From contig NZ_RKQK01000002.1 in assembly GCF_003814915.1 (NCBI RefSeq), positions 522,505 through 586,504 of the forward strand: a stretch of DNA of 64,000 nucleotides. Direction: 5' to 3'. The position numbers were made by a program, and so were the translations under genes. The DNA comes from Pacificibacter maritimus (GTDB lineage Bacteria > Pseudomonadota > Alphaproteobacteria > Rhodobacterales > Rhodobacteraceae). Positions within the stretch are counted from its first letter, which is position 1; every line of letters starts with the position of its first letter. The notes under the pieces were generated by a model. That model did no database searches. It was not told the origin of the DNA and saw only the letters and a list, made by a program, of their open reading frames with translations. Shown in pieces: positions 1 through 9,808 of this stretch.

Positions 1-58
1 TGGAAAAAGATCACAATTTGGGGTTTTCTTTACGGGTCGCGTGATTATAGTCGCGCCT

Positions 59-145
59 ATGTTGATGACTGACCATATGCCGACCGCTGACCGCATTCTT
101 CGTGCGACCCGCCGTCCTGCGTTACTTCTTCTTAGCTGCTTCTGA
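59..145 (+). CDS. leuL: leucine leader peptide of leuA (candidate)
   Basis: A 28-codon reading frame lies 85 bases ahead of leuA. Near its end it carries four consecutive leucine codons (TTA CTT CTT CTT at 122-133), and it closes with a TGA that lies inside the left arm of a strong hairpin. This is the classical arrangement of ribosome-mediated attenuation: shortage of charged tRNA-Leu would stall a ribosome on the leucine run and change downstream RNA folding. No clean Shine-Dalgarno site precedes the ATG at 59; ATGs at 65 and 74-76 are alternative starts. The peptide itself is expected to have no function. The Leu run and hairpin are seen directly; the control role is inferred. Confidence 0.65.
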   Translation: MLMTDHMPTADRILRATRRPALLLLSCF

Positions 146-172
146 GCGTGCCTTTGGCGCGACGCTCAGAAG
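139..172 (+). promoter_or_regulatory. attenuator hairpin upstream of leuA
   Basis: CTTCTGAGCGT (139-149) is exactly complementary to ACGCTCAGAAG (162-172), with an additional GCC/GGC pairing inside the loop. The left arm overlaps the last codons and stop of the leucine leader peptide, so a translating ribosome would block it. No run of T follows, so it is not a textbook intrinsic terminator; it may be the antiterminator or pause hairpin, or act by another route. Confidence 0.6.
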
Positions 173-230
173 TGAAAAGCGCGCCTCATTCAACACATTT
201 CCAATTTGCTAAGATTTAGAGAGTAGTCCT

Positions 231-1808
231 ATGACAACTGTATCCGATAAAAACCGCGTTTTGATTTTTGATACGACCCTGCGGGATGGCGAACAATCCC
301 CTGGTGCTACGATGTCCCACACTGAAAAACTGGAAATCGCCAGTCTTTTGGATGAAATGGGCGTCGACATCATCGAAGCAGGCTTTCCGATCGCATCACA
401 AGGCGACTTTGAAGCCGTGTCCGAGATTGCGAAGAATTCCAAAAATTCTGTGATTTGTGGCCTTGCCCGCGCCAGTTTCAACGATATTGATCGCTGCATG
501 GAAGCTGTAAAACACGCAGCCCAACCACGCATTCACACCTTTATCGGCACATCGCCATTGCACCGTGACATCACGGCACTGTCGATGGACGCGATGGCCG
601 ACAAAATTCACGACACAGTCACCCATGCGCGCAATCTGTGTGACAACGTGCAGTGGTCGCCCATGGATGCGATCCGCACCGAACATGATTATCTGTGCCG
701 CGTTGTTGAGATCGCCATCAAAGCGGGGGCGACAACGATCAATATTCCAGACACAGTTGGCTATACAATTCCGCGCGAAAGCTCTGACATCATCAAGATG
801 TTGCTTGAACGTGTGCCTGGCGCTGATGAAATTGTCTTTGCCACCCATTGTCACAACGATTTGGGCATGGCGACGGCTAACTCTTTGGCAGCGGTTGAAG
901 CTGGCGCGCGCCAAATCGAGTGTACGATCAATGGCTTGGGCGAACGTGCGGGCAACACCGCTTTGGAAGAAGTGGTGATGGCACTGAAAGTGCGCAATGA
1001 CATCATGCCCTATGCTACAAAAATAGACACAACCAAGATCATGAACATCTCTCGCCGCGTGTCGCAGGTCTCTGGTTTTGTGGTGCAGCCCAATAAAGCA
1101 ATCGTCGGCAAAAACGCCTTTGCGCATGAATCAGGCATCCACCAAGACGGCATGCTGAAAAATGCGGAGACCTTCGAAATTATGCGTCCTGCGGATGTGG
1201 GCCTGTCGGGCACATCCTTGCCGCTTGGTAAGCATTCTGGCCGCGCAGCTTTGCGCGCCAAGTTGGAAGAACTTGGGTTTGAACTGGGTGACAACCAGTT
1301 GAAAGACGTCTTTGTGCGCTTCAAAGAATTGGCAGACCGCAAGAAAGAAGTGATGGATGATGATGTCATCGCTTTGATGCAAGACGCAGGATCTGAAAGT
1401 CAAAACGAATACATCAAAGTCAAAAGCCTGCGTGTAATCTGTGGGTCGGCCGCCCCGCAAACCGCAGAGATTACGTTGGATATTGACGGTACAGAACAGT
1501 CTTGCACCTGCGAAGGTGACGGACCAGTTGATGCCACATTCAAAGCGATCAAAGAGCTGTTTCCAACAGAGGCGCGTTTGCAATTGTACCAAGTATCTGC
1601 GGTCACTGAGGGCACAGATGCGCAGGCAACGGTGTCAGTGCGCTTGGAAGAAGACGGACGCATCGCAACAGGCCAAAGCGCAGATACAGACACTGTTTTT
1701 GCCTCGGCCAAAGCCTATGTCAACGCGGTCAACCGCCTCATCGTGCGCCGTACAAAATCCGCTCCTGGATCAGACACCAAAGAAGTCAAATACACTGACG
1801 CGGGCTAG
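231..1808 (+). CDS. leuA: 2-isopropylmalate synthase
   Basis: Condenses acetyl-CoA with 2-oxoisovalerate, the first committed step of leucine synthesis, in the cytoplasm. The 525-residue protein has the usual length. Its HMGL-like TIM barrel opens with FDTTLRDGEQSPGATMS (residues about 13-29), carries the metal-binding THCHNDLGMA motif near residue 205, the NGLGERAGN loop, and GKHSGRAALR further on. The C-terminal LeuA regulatory domain (about 390-510), which binds leucine for feedback inhibition, is complete. The gene stands alone after a leucine leader peptide and hairpin and is followed by a strong terminator, so it is probably a single-gene transcript under attenuation control. Confidence 0.97.
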   Translation: MTTVSDKNRVLIFDTTLRDGEQSPGATMSHTEKLEIASLLDEMGVDIIEAGFPIASQGDFEAVSEIAKNSKNSVICGLARASFNDIDRCMEAVKHAAQPRIHTFIGTSPLHRDITALSMDAMADKIHDTVTHARNLCDNVQWSPMDAIRTEHDYLCRVVEIAIKAGATTINIPDTVGYTIPRESSDIIKMLLERVPGADEIVFATHCHNDLGMATANSLAAVEAGARQIECTINGLGERAGNTALEEVVMALKVRNDIMPYATKIDTTKIMNISRRVSQVSGFVVQPNKAIVGKNAFAHESGIHQDGMLKNAETFEIMRPADVGLSGTSLPLGKHSGRAALRAKLEELGFELGDNQLKDVFVRFKELADRKKEVMDDDVIALMQDAGSESQNEYIKVKSLRVICGSAAPQTAEITLDIDGTEQSCTCEGDGPVDATFKAIKELFPTEARLQLYQVSAVTEGTDAQATVSVRLEEDGRIATGQSADTDTVFASAKAYVNAVNRLIVRRTKSAPGSDTKEVKYTDAG

Positions 1809-1846
1809 AAACTGGCGCAACGCGTAGATACACAGCAACGGTACCA

Positions 1847-1875
1847 AAGGCGCACAGCCATGTGCGCCTTTTTCC
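1847..1875 (+). terminator. rho-independent terminator of leuA
   Basis: Perfect 10-bp stem AAGGCGCACA/TGTGCGCCTT with a four-base loop (GCCA), followed by TTT and C/T-rich sequence. It lies 39 bases after the leuA stop. Confidence 0.85.
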
Positions 1876-2036
1876 GTATAACGCTTTGAAAAATAAACGT
1901 GGGTCAGGAAAAGCATGCCACCTCATCATGACCGATATGCGTGCAAGCTGTGACGTAGCGTTACGGGCTTATATGGGGTTGAACCCGAGGAACCGAAGGC
2001 GCAAATCAAGCCCAAACGCATAAAAGGATAAACGAT

Positions 2037-3014
2037 ATGAAAAGCGCAACGCATTCAAAATTTGGCGACCCCGTCGAGGTTATGCAATTCGCAGAAACAA
2101 CCGCGCCTGTGGCTCAAGAGGGCGAGGTTTTGATCCGAACTATCCTCTCTCCGATCCACAATCACGACCTTTGGACTGTGCGCGGCGACTACGGTTACAA
2201 ACCAGAACTGCCCGCAGTTGGTGGTACAGAAGCGGTGGGCATCGTCGAAGCTGTCGGCGCTGGCGTTGATGACGCCTTGATCGGAAAACGCGTGGCTGCT
2301 GCTGGCATTCACGGCACATGGGCCGAAAAATTCACAGCCCCCGCGCAAGGCGTGGTGCCGCTGCCAGATGCGATTCCCGACGACGCCGCAGCACAGCTTA
2401 TCGCAATGCCGTTTTCTGCTATTTCGCTTTTGGATTTCATCACCGTTTCTGAAGGTGATTGGATCGTTCAAACCGCAGCCAACGGCGCGGTGGGCAAAGT
2501 TTTCGCTGCATTAGCTGAAGCAAAAGGCTTCAAAACACTCAATCTGGTGCGCCGCCAAGATGCCGTGGCCGAACTGGAAGCCCTAGGCATGACCAACGTG
2601 ATCTCGACAGATCAAGACGGCTGGAAAGACCAAGCCAAGGCTGTGATTGGCGAAGCTGGCGCGACAGCCGCTGTCGATTCTGTTGGCGGATCTTTGGCGG
2701 AAGACTTGGTGGATTTGCTGGGCTGGGAAGGTCAGTTGATCACATTCGGCACAGCCACAGGCGCGCCTTTGACGTTAAATTCAGGGATGTTGATCTTTAA
2801 ACACATCACGCTCAAAGGCTTTTGGGGCGCGAAGGTCAGCGAACATATGGCGCCTGAAAAACGCGTCGCTTTGATCACAGAATTGGCCACACTCGCAGCC
2901 CAAGGCAAATTGCCCCTGTCGTCTGGCGGCGACTACGCACTTGAAGATGTAAAAGACGCCATGAAGGCCGCACAGGTCACAGGGCGTGCGGGCAAAGTGA
3001 TGCTCAGGCCATAA
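2037..3014 (+). CDS. quinone oxidoreductase-like zinc-free MDR family protein
   Basis: Member of the medium-chain dehydrogenase/reductase superfamily, quinone-oxidoreductase/enoyl reductase branch, which transfers hydride from NADPH to quinones or enones. The N-terminal GroES-like domain (about 1-130) contains VGGTEAVGIVEAVGAGVD, and the Rossmann domain has an AANGAVGKVFAALAEAKG nucleotide loop near residue 150. The cysteine/histidine set that binds catalytic zinc in alcohol dehydrogenases is absent. The length (325 aa) is normal. The start is the ATG preceded by AAAAGGATAAACG. It is monocistronic between leuA and mreB; the substrate cannot be told. Confidence 0.85.
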   Translation: MKSATHSKFGDPVEVMQFAETTAPVAQEGEVLIRTILSPIHNHDLWTVRGDYGYKPELPAVGGTEAVGIVEAVGAGVDDALIGKRVAAAGIHGTWAEKFTAPAQGVVPLPDAIPDDAAAQLIAMPFSAISLLDFITVSEGDWIVQTAANGAVGKVFAALAEAKGFKTLNLVRRQDAVAELEALGMTNVISTDQDGWKDQAKAVIGEAGATAAVDSVGGSLAEDLVDLLGWEGQLITFGTATGAPLTLNSGMLIFKHITLKGFWGAKVSEHMAPEKRVALITELATLAAQGKLPLSSGGDYALEDVKDAMKAAQVTGRAGKVMLRP

Positions 3015-3020
3015 CAAACT

Positions 3021-3050
3021 TAGGCGCGCAGCAGGTTTGCGGCGCGCCTA
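3021..3050 (+). terminator. hairpin after the quinone oxidoreductase-like gene
   Basis: TAGGCGCGC (3021-3029) pairs exactly with GCGCGCCTA (3042-3050) seven bases after the stop codon. There is no T tract, so termination efficiency is uncertain. Confidence 0.45.
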
Positions 3051-3114
3051 CCTAAAGACCTGCAATAGCAAGTCTTTGCCTGCCCCACCGATCCGCCCCT
3101 TTCCCATAGGCAAA

Positions 3115-4219
<1,105 letters not shown>

Positions 4220-4276
4220 TCACAAGCCGCTTAGGCGCGGATTTCCGTGCCTTTGCCTGCGACCTAAAGGTTCGGA

Positions 4277-5227
4277 GTGAACGTGGCCAAAGACACTGGA
4301 ACATCAGACGATTTCATTCGCCCTTTGCGCAGACTTTTGTCTACGCTGGTGATCCTCGTGCTGATCGGCTTGTTCATTTTGTGGCGCATTGACAGCCCGC
4401 GCGTCGAGCGTATGCGCGCGCAACTTGTTGACACAATAGTACCGTCCTTTGAATGGGCTTTGGTGCCTGTGACCAAGTCCATTGAAATGGTCGAAAACTT
4501 TCAAAGCTACAGTCGCATTTACGCGCAAAACCAAGAGCTGCGCCGTGAATTGCGCCAAATGCAGGCGTGGAAAGAAGCCGCACTTCAACTGGAACAGAAA
4601 AACGCCAAATTGTTGGACCTCAACAAAGTGCGCCTAGATCCGAAATACACCTATATCACAGGCGTGGTGATGGCCGATAGCGGGTCGCCGTTTCGGCAGT
4701 CGGTGCTTTTGAACGTTGGCGCACGTGATGGCATTATGGATGGCTGGGCGACAATGGACGGCGTTGGTTTGGTGGGGCGCATATCGGGGCTGGGCGCTAA
4801 CACAGCCCGCGTGGTGCTGCTGACTGATAGCAATTCGCGCCTGCCCATCACCATTCAGCCCTCCGGCCAACGCGCTATCTTATCAGGAGATAATACAGCA
4901 CGTCCGCCTTTGGAATTTATCGAAAGCCCTGAATTGGTCCGCCCTGGTGACCGCGTTGTGTCTTCGGGCGATGGCGGTGTTTTCCCTGCGGGGCTTTTGA
5001 TCGGCCAAGTGGCATTGGGGGCAGATCGACGCCTGCGGGTTGTCTTGGCAGCCGATTACGAACGATTAGATTACCTGCGCGTTCTTCGTAGCCTTGAAAG
5101 CGAACAAATTATCGACCCCGGTTCGCTTATTTTACCCGTCGCGCCAATTGTCACCCCCAAAGCTCCCGACAACACCACAAGCGAAACAGCTGACCAGCTT
5201 GAAACATCAGAGGGCAGCAATGGGTGA
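4277..5227 (+). CDS. mreC: rod shape-determining protein MreC
   Basis: Bitopic membrane protein that links MreB to periplasmic elongation enzymes. It has a short cytoplasmic tail, one membrane segment (about residues 18-37, LSTLVILVLIGLFILW), a coiled coil (about 65-105), and the two beta-barrel halves of MreC (about 115-275). The C-terminal 35 residues are Thr/Ser/Glu rich and probably disordered. The start is a GTG at 4277 with AAAGG upstream; the GTG at 4283 is also possible. The end overlaps mreD by 8 bases, implying translational coupling. Confidence 0.95.
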   Translation: MNVAKDTGTSDDFIRPLRRLLSTLVILVLIGLFILWRIDSPRVERMRAQLVDTIVPSFEWALVPVTKSIEMVENFQSYSRIYAQNQELRRELRQMQAWKEAALQLEQKNAKLLDLNKVRLDPKYTYITGVVMADSGSPFRQSVLLNVGARDGIMDGWATMDGVGLVGRISGLGANTARVVLLTDSNSRLPITIQPSGQRAILSGDNTARPPLEFIESPELVRPGDRVVSSGDGGVFPAGLLIGQVALGADRRLRVVLAADYERLDYLRVLRSLESEQIIDPGSLILPVAPIVTPKAPDNTTSETADQLETSEGSNG

Positions 5228-5759
5228 ATATTGGGGCGTTAAAAAATGGGCTTACCGCTGCGCTTTCGTTTTGCTCAGCCTTGTCGCCCTCTTCATCTAT
5301 CTACTGCCACTAGAGTTTGGCGAAGGGCGCTGGCCTGGACCTGATCTAATCGTAGCTTTTGCTTTCGCTTGGGTACTGCGTCGACCAAGTTATGTGCCGA
5401 TCTTGCTCATTGGCCCTGTCTTTTTGATTGCCGACTTTATGTTGGTCCGCCCTCCGGGACTTTGGGCAGCGTTATGCGTGCTAGGAATAGAATTTTTGCG
5501 CCGCCGCGAAGGCCGATCCCGTGACATTCCTTTCCCTGTTGAATGGGCGATGATATCGGCTGTGCTTTTGGGGTTGGCAGTCATCTACCGCGTCTTACTC
5601 AGCGTCTTTTTGGTACAGCAAGCATCATTTGGCCTAGTGATCTTACAACAGCTTTCGACGCTGTTTATATATCCTCTCGTGGTTTTTATCTCGACATCCG
5701 TGATGGGTGTGACCAAAATCACAGCAGCAGAAGCAGAAGTTTTAGGGTTTAGTCGATGA
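5220..5759 (+). CDS. mreD: rod shape-determining protein MreD
   Basis: Small integral membrane protein (179 aa) of the elongasome. Five hydrophobic segments are visible, at about 10-30, 38-55, 58-80, 105-125 and 130-155. The open frame continues upstream to 5094, but the ATG at 5220 gives the expected family start (MGEYWGVKKW), and its upstream extension would lie wholly inside mreC. Starting at 5220 gives an 8-base overlap with mreC; the 3' end overlaps mrdA by four bases (ATGA). Sequence conservation is low, as usual for MreD, so operon position supports the call. Confidence 0.9.
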   Translation: MGEYWGVKKWAYRCAFVLLSLVALFIYLLPLEFGEGRWPGPDLIVAFAFAWVLRRPSYVPILLIGPVFLIADFMLVRPPGLWAALCVLGIEFLRRREGRSRDIPFPVEWAMISAVLLGLAVIYRVLLSVFLVQQASFGLVILQQLSTLFIYPLVVFISTSVMGVTKITAAEAEVLGFSR

Positions 5760-7675
5760 GAAGATCACCCACAGACACCGCTGAAAGCGCTCGCAAAATT
5801 TCGCGCCGCGCGCTGTTTTTGGGCGGCAGTCAACTCGCCTTTATGGGCGCCTTGGGGCTGCGGATGCGTTATATGCAGGTCGATCAAGCCGAAGAGTTTC
5901 GTCTTTTGGCAGATGAAAACAGATTAAAAATCCATCTTTTGCCCCCTGCTCGTGGCCTAATCCATGATCGAAGCGGCACAGTAATCGCAGAAAACGAACA
6001 GACCTTTCGCATTGTGATCCGCAAAGAGGATGCAGGTGAACTGGATATCGTTTTGGCTGAACTTCAGCGCCTTATCGGCCTGTCTCAAGAAGACCAAGAT
6101 CGCGTACGTAAAGAGCTAAAAGATGCAGGACCATCAGCACCCGTTACCATTCTAGACCGCCTGACATGGGAGGCGTTTTCAGCAGTGGCAGCCAATGCAC
6201 CCGCCCTGCCCGGCGTGTCACCTGAAGTCGGTTTGTCCCGCAACTATCCGTTGAAGGATGATTTTGCGCACCTCACTGGTTATGTTGGCCCTGTGTCAGA
6301 TTACGATCTGTCACGCATGGATCGCATCGATCCTTTGATGCGTATTCCGAAATTTCCCATCGGAAAATCTGGCATTGAAAACATGTTAGAAGACTCCTTG
6401 CGCGGGTCGGCAGGCACGGTGCGCGTGGAACAAAATGTGCATGGTCGCATCATACGTGAACTGGAACGCAAAGAAGGCGAACCAGGCTCGAATGTGCAAA
6501 TGACCATCGACCACAGACTACAAAACTTTGTCCAAGCAAGGTTGGCAGGTGAAAGCGCCTCTGCGGTCATTATAGATGTGGAAACGGGCGATGTTCTTGC
6601 AGCGGGGTCAACGCCAGCTTTTGATCCCAATCTGTTTGTGCGCGGTATTTCTGTTGCCAATTATAATGCGCTTTTAGAAAACATATACCGCCCTCTTCCT
6701 TCAAAATCTGTGCAGGGCGCTTACCCGCCTGGATCGACCTTTAAAATGGTCACCGCCTTGGCCGCATTGGAAGCAGGTGTGGTGACGCCAGACGAAACTG
6801 TGCGGTGCCCCGGCTACGTCGAAGTGGGGGGGCGCAGGTTTCACTGCTGGAAACGTGCAGGGCATGGCAACGTCAATCTCACGGGCTCCCTACGCCATTC
6901 ATGTGATGTCTATTACTACGAATTGGCCCAGCGCGCGGGTATCGAAAACATTGCAGCTATGGGCCGTAAATTGGGATTGGGGGATCGTTATGATCTGCCG
7001 CTTCCAGGCCTGTCATCGGGCTTGATGCCCGACAAACAATGGAAACGCGATAACCGTGGAGCAGAATGGGTTGTGGGCGATAGCTTGAATGCTTCAATCG
7101 GTCAGGGCTTTGTCTTGACGACCCCGATGCAGCTTGCGGTGATGACCGCGCGCTTGGCCACTGGGCGTGCAGTGGTGCCGCGCCTCATCAAGTCGATAGA
7201 CGGGATTGAACAGCCTATATTCGGCAATGAGCCCCTAGATATAAATGAAAATATGCTCAGGTCCGTGCGTCAAGGCATGTATGAAGTGACCAATAACTCA
7301 CGCGGTACGGCTTATGCTTCGCGCATCTCTGCCGATGGCATGCGCATGTCAGGCAAAACAGGCACGAGCCAAACACGCAACGTGGTGGTGAATAATAAAA
7401 ATGTACCATGGGAAGAACGCGATCACGCCCTGTTCGTCGCCTTCGCGCCCCATGATGCTCCGAAATATGCGCTGTCTGTCGTTATTGAACACGGCGGCGG
7501 CGGGTCGTCTGCTGCGGCGCCTGTGGCACGCGATTTGATGCTGTTCGCGCAGCACGGAACCGTGCCGCCCCTCAGCTCATATCCTCAGTCTCAACAAGGA
7601 ACGATCCGCGAACGACTAAAAAATCTAACGCTTCGAGAAGACACGTTGCAAGGCGGGGAACGCACCAGCGCATGA
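5756..7675 (+). CDS. mrdA: penicillin-binding protein 2 (elongation transpeptidase)
   Basis: Class B penicillin-binding protein that crosslinks peptidoglycan during side-wall growth, anchored in the inner membrane by one segment (about residues 20-37). A pedestal domain (about 60-230) precedes the transpeptidase domain. The catalytic triad of motifs is complete: SxxK as STFK with the nucleophile near residue 327, the SxD variant typical of PBP2 in HSCDVYYY near 381, and KTGT near residue 534. Length (639 aa) is normal. It overlaps mreD by ATGA and rodA by four bases, matching its known partnership with RodA. Confidence 0.96.
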   Translation: MRRSPTDTAESARKISRRALFLGGSQLAFMGALGLRMRYMQVDQAEEFRLLADENRLKIHLLPPARGLIHDRSGTVIAENEQTFRIVIRKEDAGELDIVLAELQRLIGLSQEDQDRVRKELKDAGPSAPVTILDRLTWEAFSAVAANAPALPGVSPEVGLSRNYPLKDDFAHLTGYVGPVSDYDLSRMDRIDPLMRIPKFPIGKSGIENMLEDSLRGSAGTVRVEQNVHGRIIRELERKEGEPGSNVQMTIDHRLQNFVQARLAGESASAVIIDVETGDVLAAGSTPAFDPNLFVRGISVANYNALLENIYRPLPSKSVQGAYPPGSTFKMVTALAALEAGVVTPDETVRCPGYVEVGGRRFHCWKRAGHGNVNLTGSLRHSCDVYYYELAQRAGIENIAAMGRKLGLGDRYDLPLPGLSSGLMPDKQWKRDNRGAEWVVGDSLNASIGQGFVLTTPMQLAVMTARLATGRAVVPRLIKSIDGIEQPIFGNEPLDINENMLRSVRQGMYEVTNNSRGTAYASRISADGMRMSGKTGTSQTRNVVVNNKNVPWEERDHALFVAFAPHDAPKYALSVVIEHGGGGSSAAAPVARDLMLFAQHGTVPPLSSYPQSQQGTIRERLKNLTLREDTLQGGERTSA

Positions 7676-8820
7676 GTTATCTAGAGCAAAACCTGAAAAC
7701 CGTTCCGACAGGCATTTCCAAGGTGCTATATATCAATTGGCCGCTGGTGGTCCTGCTGACTGCGGTCGCCAGTGTCGGGTTTATCATGCTCTACTCCAAC
7801 GCGGGGGGGTCTTTTACCCCTTGGGCTGAACCGCAAATGAAGCGCTTTGGTGTGGGCATGGTTTTGATGCTGATCATCGCCATGGTTCCTATTTGGTTTT
7901 GGCGCACGGTTGCGGGTGTTGGCTATGCGCTATCCTTGGTTCTTTTGCTGGTGGTAGAATTTTTCGGTGATGTCGGCATGGGCGCGCAGCGCTGGATCGA
8001 CCTTGGCTTCATGCGCTTGCAACCTTCCGAATTGATGAAGGTGACCTTGGTCATGTTTTTGGCGTGGTATTATGACTGGCTGGATGTCAAAAAAGTCTCG
8101 CACCCTCTTTGGGTAGCAATCCCCGTTATCATGATATTGCTGCCTACAGCTTTGGTTTTGAAACAACCTGATCTTGGGACAGCGCTTTTGCTTGTGTTTG
8201 GAGGCGCGATTGTGATGTTCGCCGCGGGCGTCAGCTGGTGGTATTTTGGTGCAGTTGCTGCCGCTGGCGCTGGACTTATCGCCGCAGTTTTTCAATCAAG
8301 GGGTCAAAGCTGGCAATTGCTCAACAACTATCAGTACCGTCGCATTGACACCTTTTTGGACCCATCTTCAGATCCACTTGATTCAGGGTATCACATCACC
8401 CAAGCCAAAATTGCTTTGGGGTCGGGCGGCTGGACGGGCCGTGGGTTTATGCAAGGCACGCAGTCACAACTGAACTTTTTGCCTGAAAAACACACCGACT
8501 TTATCTTTACCACCTTGGCCGAAGAATTTGGGTTTCTTGGCGGGATTTCATTGTTGCTGCTTTATGCAGGTGTCATCGGGTTTTGCCTTATTTCGGCGAT
8601 GAATAACAAGGACCGCTTTGGCGCTTTGGTCACGCTGGGCATCGCGGCTACATTCTTTTTATTCTTTGCGGTGAATATGTCGATGGTAATGGGGTTGGCC
8701 CCTGTTGTTGGCGTGCCGTTACCGATGGTGTCTTACGGCGGTTCTGCGATGCTGGTGCTTATGGTCGCCTTTGGCATCGTGCAATCCGCCCATGTTCATC
8801 GCCCGCGTCGCAAATCGTAG
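7672..8820 (+). CDS. rodA: SEDS peptidoglycan glycosyltransferase RodA
   Basis: Polytopic SEDS-family enzyme that polymerises lipid II into glycan strands during elongation, working with PBP2. About ten membrane segments are visible across 382 residues. Family hallmarks include GAQRWIDLGFMRLQPSELMK (about 104-123), which holds the conserved QPSE, the large loop with YRRIDTFLDP, the segment GRGFMQGTQSQLNFLPEKHT ending in DFIF, and the closing PMVSYGGS. Last gene of the elongation operon; its ATG overlaps the mrdA stop. Confidence 0.96.
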   Translation: MSYLEQNLKTVPTGISKVLYINWPLVVLLTAVASVGFIMLYSNAGGSFTPWAEPQMKRFGVGMVLMLIIAMVPIWFWRTVAGVGYALSLVLLLVVEFFGDVGMGAQRWIDLGFMRLQPSELMKVTLVMFLAWYYDWLDVKKVSHPLWVAIPVIMILLPTALVLKQPDLGTALLLVFGGAIVMFAAGVSWWYFGAVAAAGAGLIAAVFQSRGQSWQLLNNYQYRRIDTFLDPSSDPLDSGYHITQAKIALGSGGWTGRGFMQGTQSQLNFLPEKHTDFIFTTLAEEFGFLGGISLLLLYAGVIGFCLISAMNNKDRFGALVTLGIAATFFLFFAVNMSMVMGLAPVVGVPLPMVSYGGSAMLVLMVAFGIVQSAHVHRPRRKS

Positions 8821-8853
8821 CCGTAAGCCACATTCAATATCAAAGGGGCGCTT

Positions 8854-9786
8854 ATGCCGTTGAACATTCTTTTTTCTGGCCCAGAACCCCTTTGGGATGA
8901 GTACAAAGACATCTTACCAAAGGGACTTAAAGACCACGACATAAACGCGCATATAAGCACTGATCTACCCGCAGAAAGCGTAGATTACATTGTTTATGCG
9001 CCCAATGATTCATTGACGGACTTCACCCCTTTCAAACATGCCAAAGCGGTTATGAGCCTTTGGGCAGGGGTCGAAACCATTGTGAACAATCAAACCCTCA
9101 CACAGCCTTTGTGCCGCATGGTGGATGACGGGCTAGAACTCGGTATGCGTGAATGGGTCGCAGGCCATGTTTTGCGTCATCACTTGGGGTTGGACCGTCA
9201 TATTCACGGGTTGAAAGGTCAGTGGGATAAAACAGCGCCCCCTTTGGCACGCGATCGTAAGGTTACAATTTTAGGACTGGGGATGCTCGGCACGTCAGCC
9301 GCAAAGACCTTAGTCGATTTGGGCTTTGATGTGACGGGCTGGTCGCGCAGCCCTAAAACCATGCAAGGTGTCACCTGTTTGCATGGCGATGCGGGACTAA
9401 AGCAGGCACTTATCGACGCTGAAATCTGCGTGACATTGCTTCCAAACACGCCATCTACACAAAATATTTTGAACGCAGAACGCATGAACTGGATGCCAAA
9501 AGGCGCGGTCATTCTAAATCCAGGGCGTGGCGTTTTAATAGATGACGATGCTTTACTTGACGCGCTTGCCTCAGGGCAAATCTTACATGCCACATTGGAT
9601 GTCTTTCGTGTCGAACCCCTGCCCCAAGATCATCCGTTTTGGCATCACCCGCAGATCACTGTGACCCCGCATATCGCAGCGCAAACACGCGCTGAAACTG
9701 CGTCTTTTGTGATTGCCCAAAACATACGACGCAGTGAAATAGGTGCCACTCTGCTAAATCTGGTGGATCGCAGCGCAGGATATTAA
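8854..9786 (+). CDS. ghrA: glyoxylate/hydroxypyruvate reductase A-like 2-hydroxyacid dehydrogenase
   Basis: NAD(P)H-dependent reductase of 2-ketoacids such as glyoxylate and hydroxypyruvate. The nucleotide-binding Rossmann domain carries ILGLGMLGTSAAKTL (GxGxxG, about 141-155), and LNPGRGVLIDDDAL contains the substrate-side arginine. The catalytic histidine lies in TVTPHIAAQT near residue 277, preceded by the glutamate in VFRVEPLP. The length (310 aa) matches the GhrA subfamily. It follows rodA by 33 bases and could be read through from the elongation operon, but no functional tie is known. Confidence 0.88.
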   Translation: MPLNILFSGPEPLWDEYKDILPKGLKDHDINAHISTDLPAESVDYIVYAPNDSLTDFTPFKHAKAVMSLWAGVETIVNNQTLTQPLCRMVDDGLELGMREWVAGHVLRHHLGLDRHIHGLKGQWDKTAPPLARDRKVTILGLGMLGTSAAKTLVDLGFDVTGWSRSPKTMQGVTCLHGDAGLKQALIDAEICVTLLPNTPSTQNILNAERMNWMPKGAVILNPGRGVLIDDDALLDALASGQILHATLDVFRVEPLPQDHPFWHHPQITVTPHIAAQTRAETASFVIAQNIRRSEIGATLLNLVDRSAGY

Positions 9787-9808
9787 CCCGCGTCGCGCCT
9801 TGTGAAGA

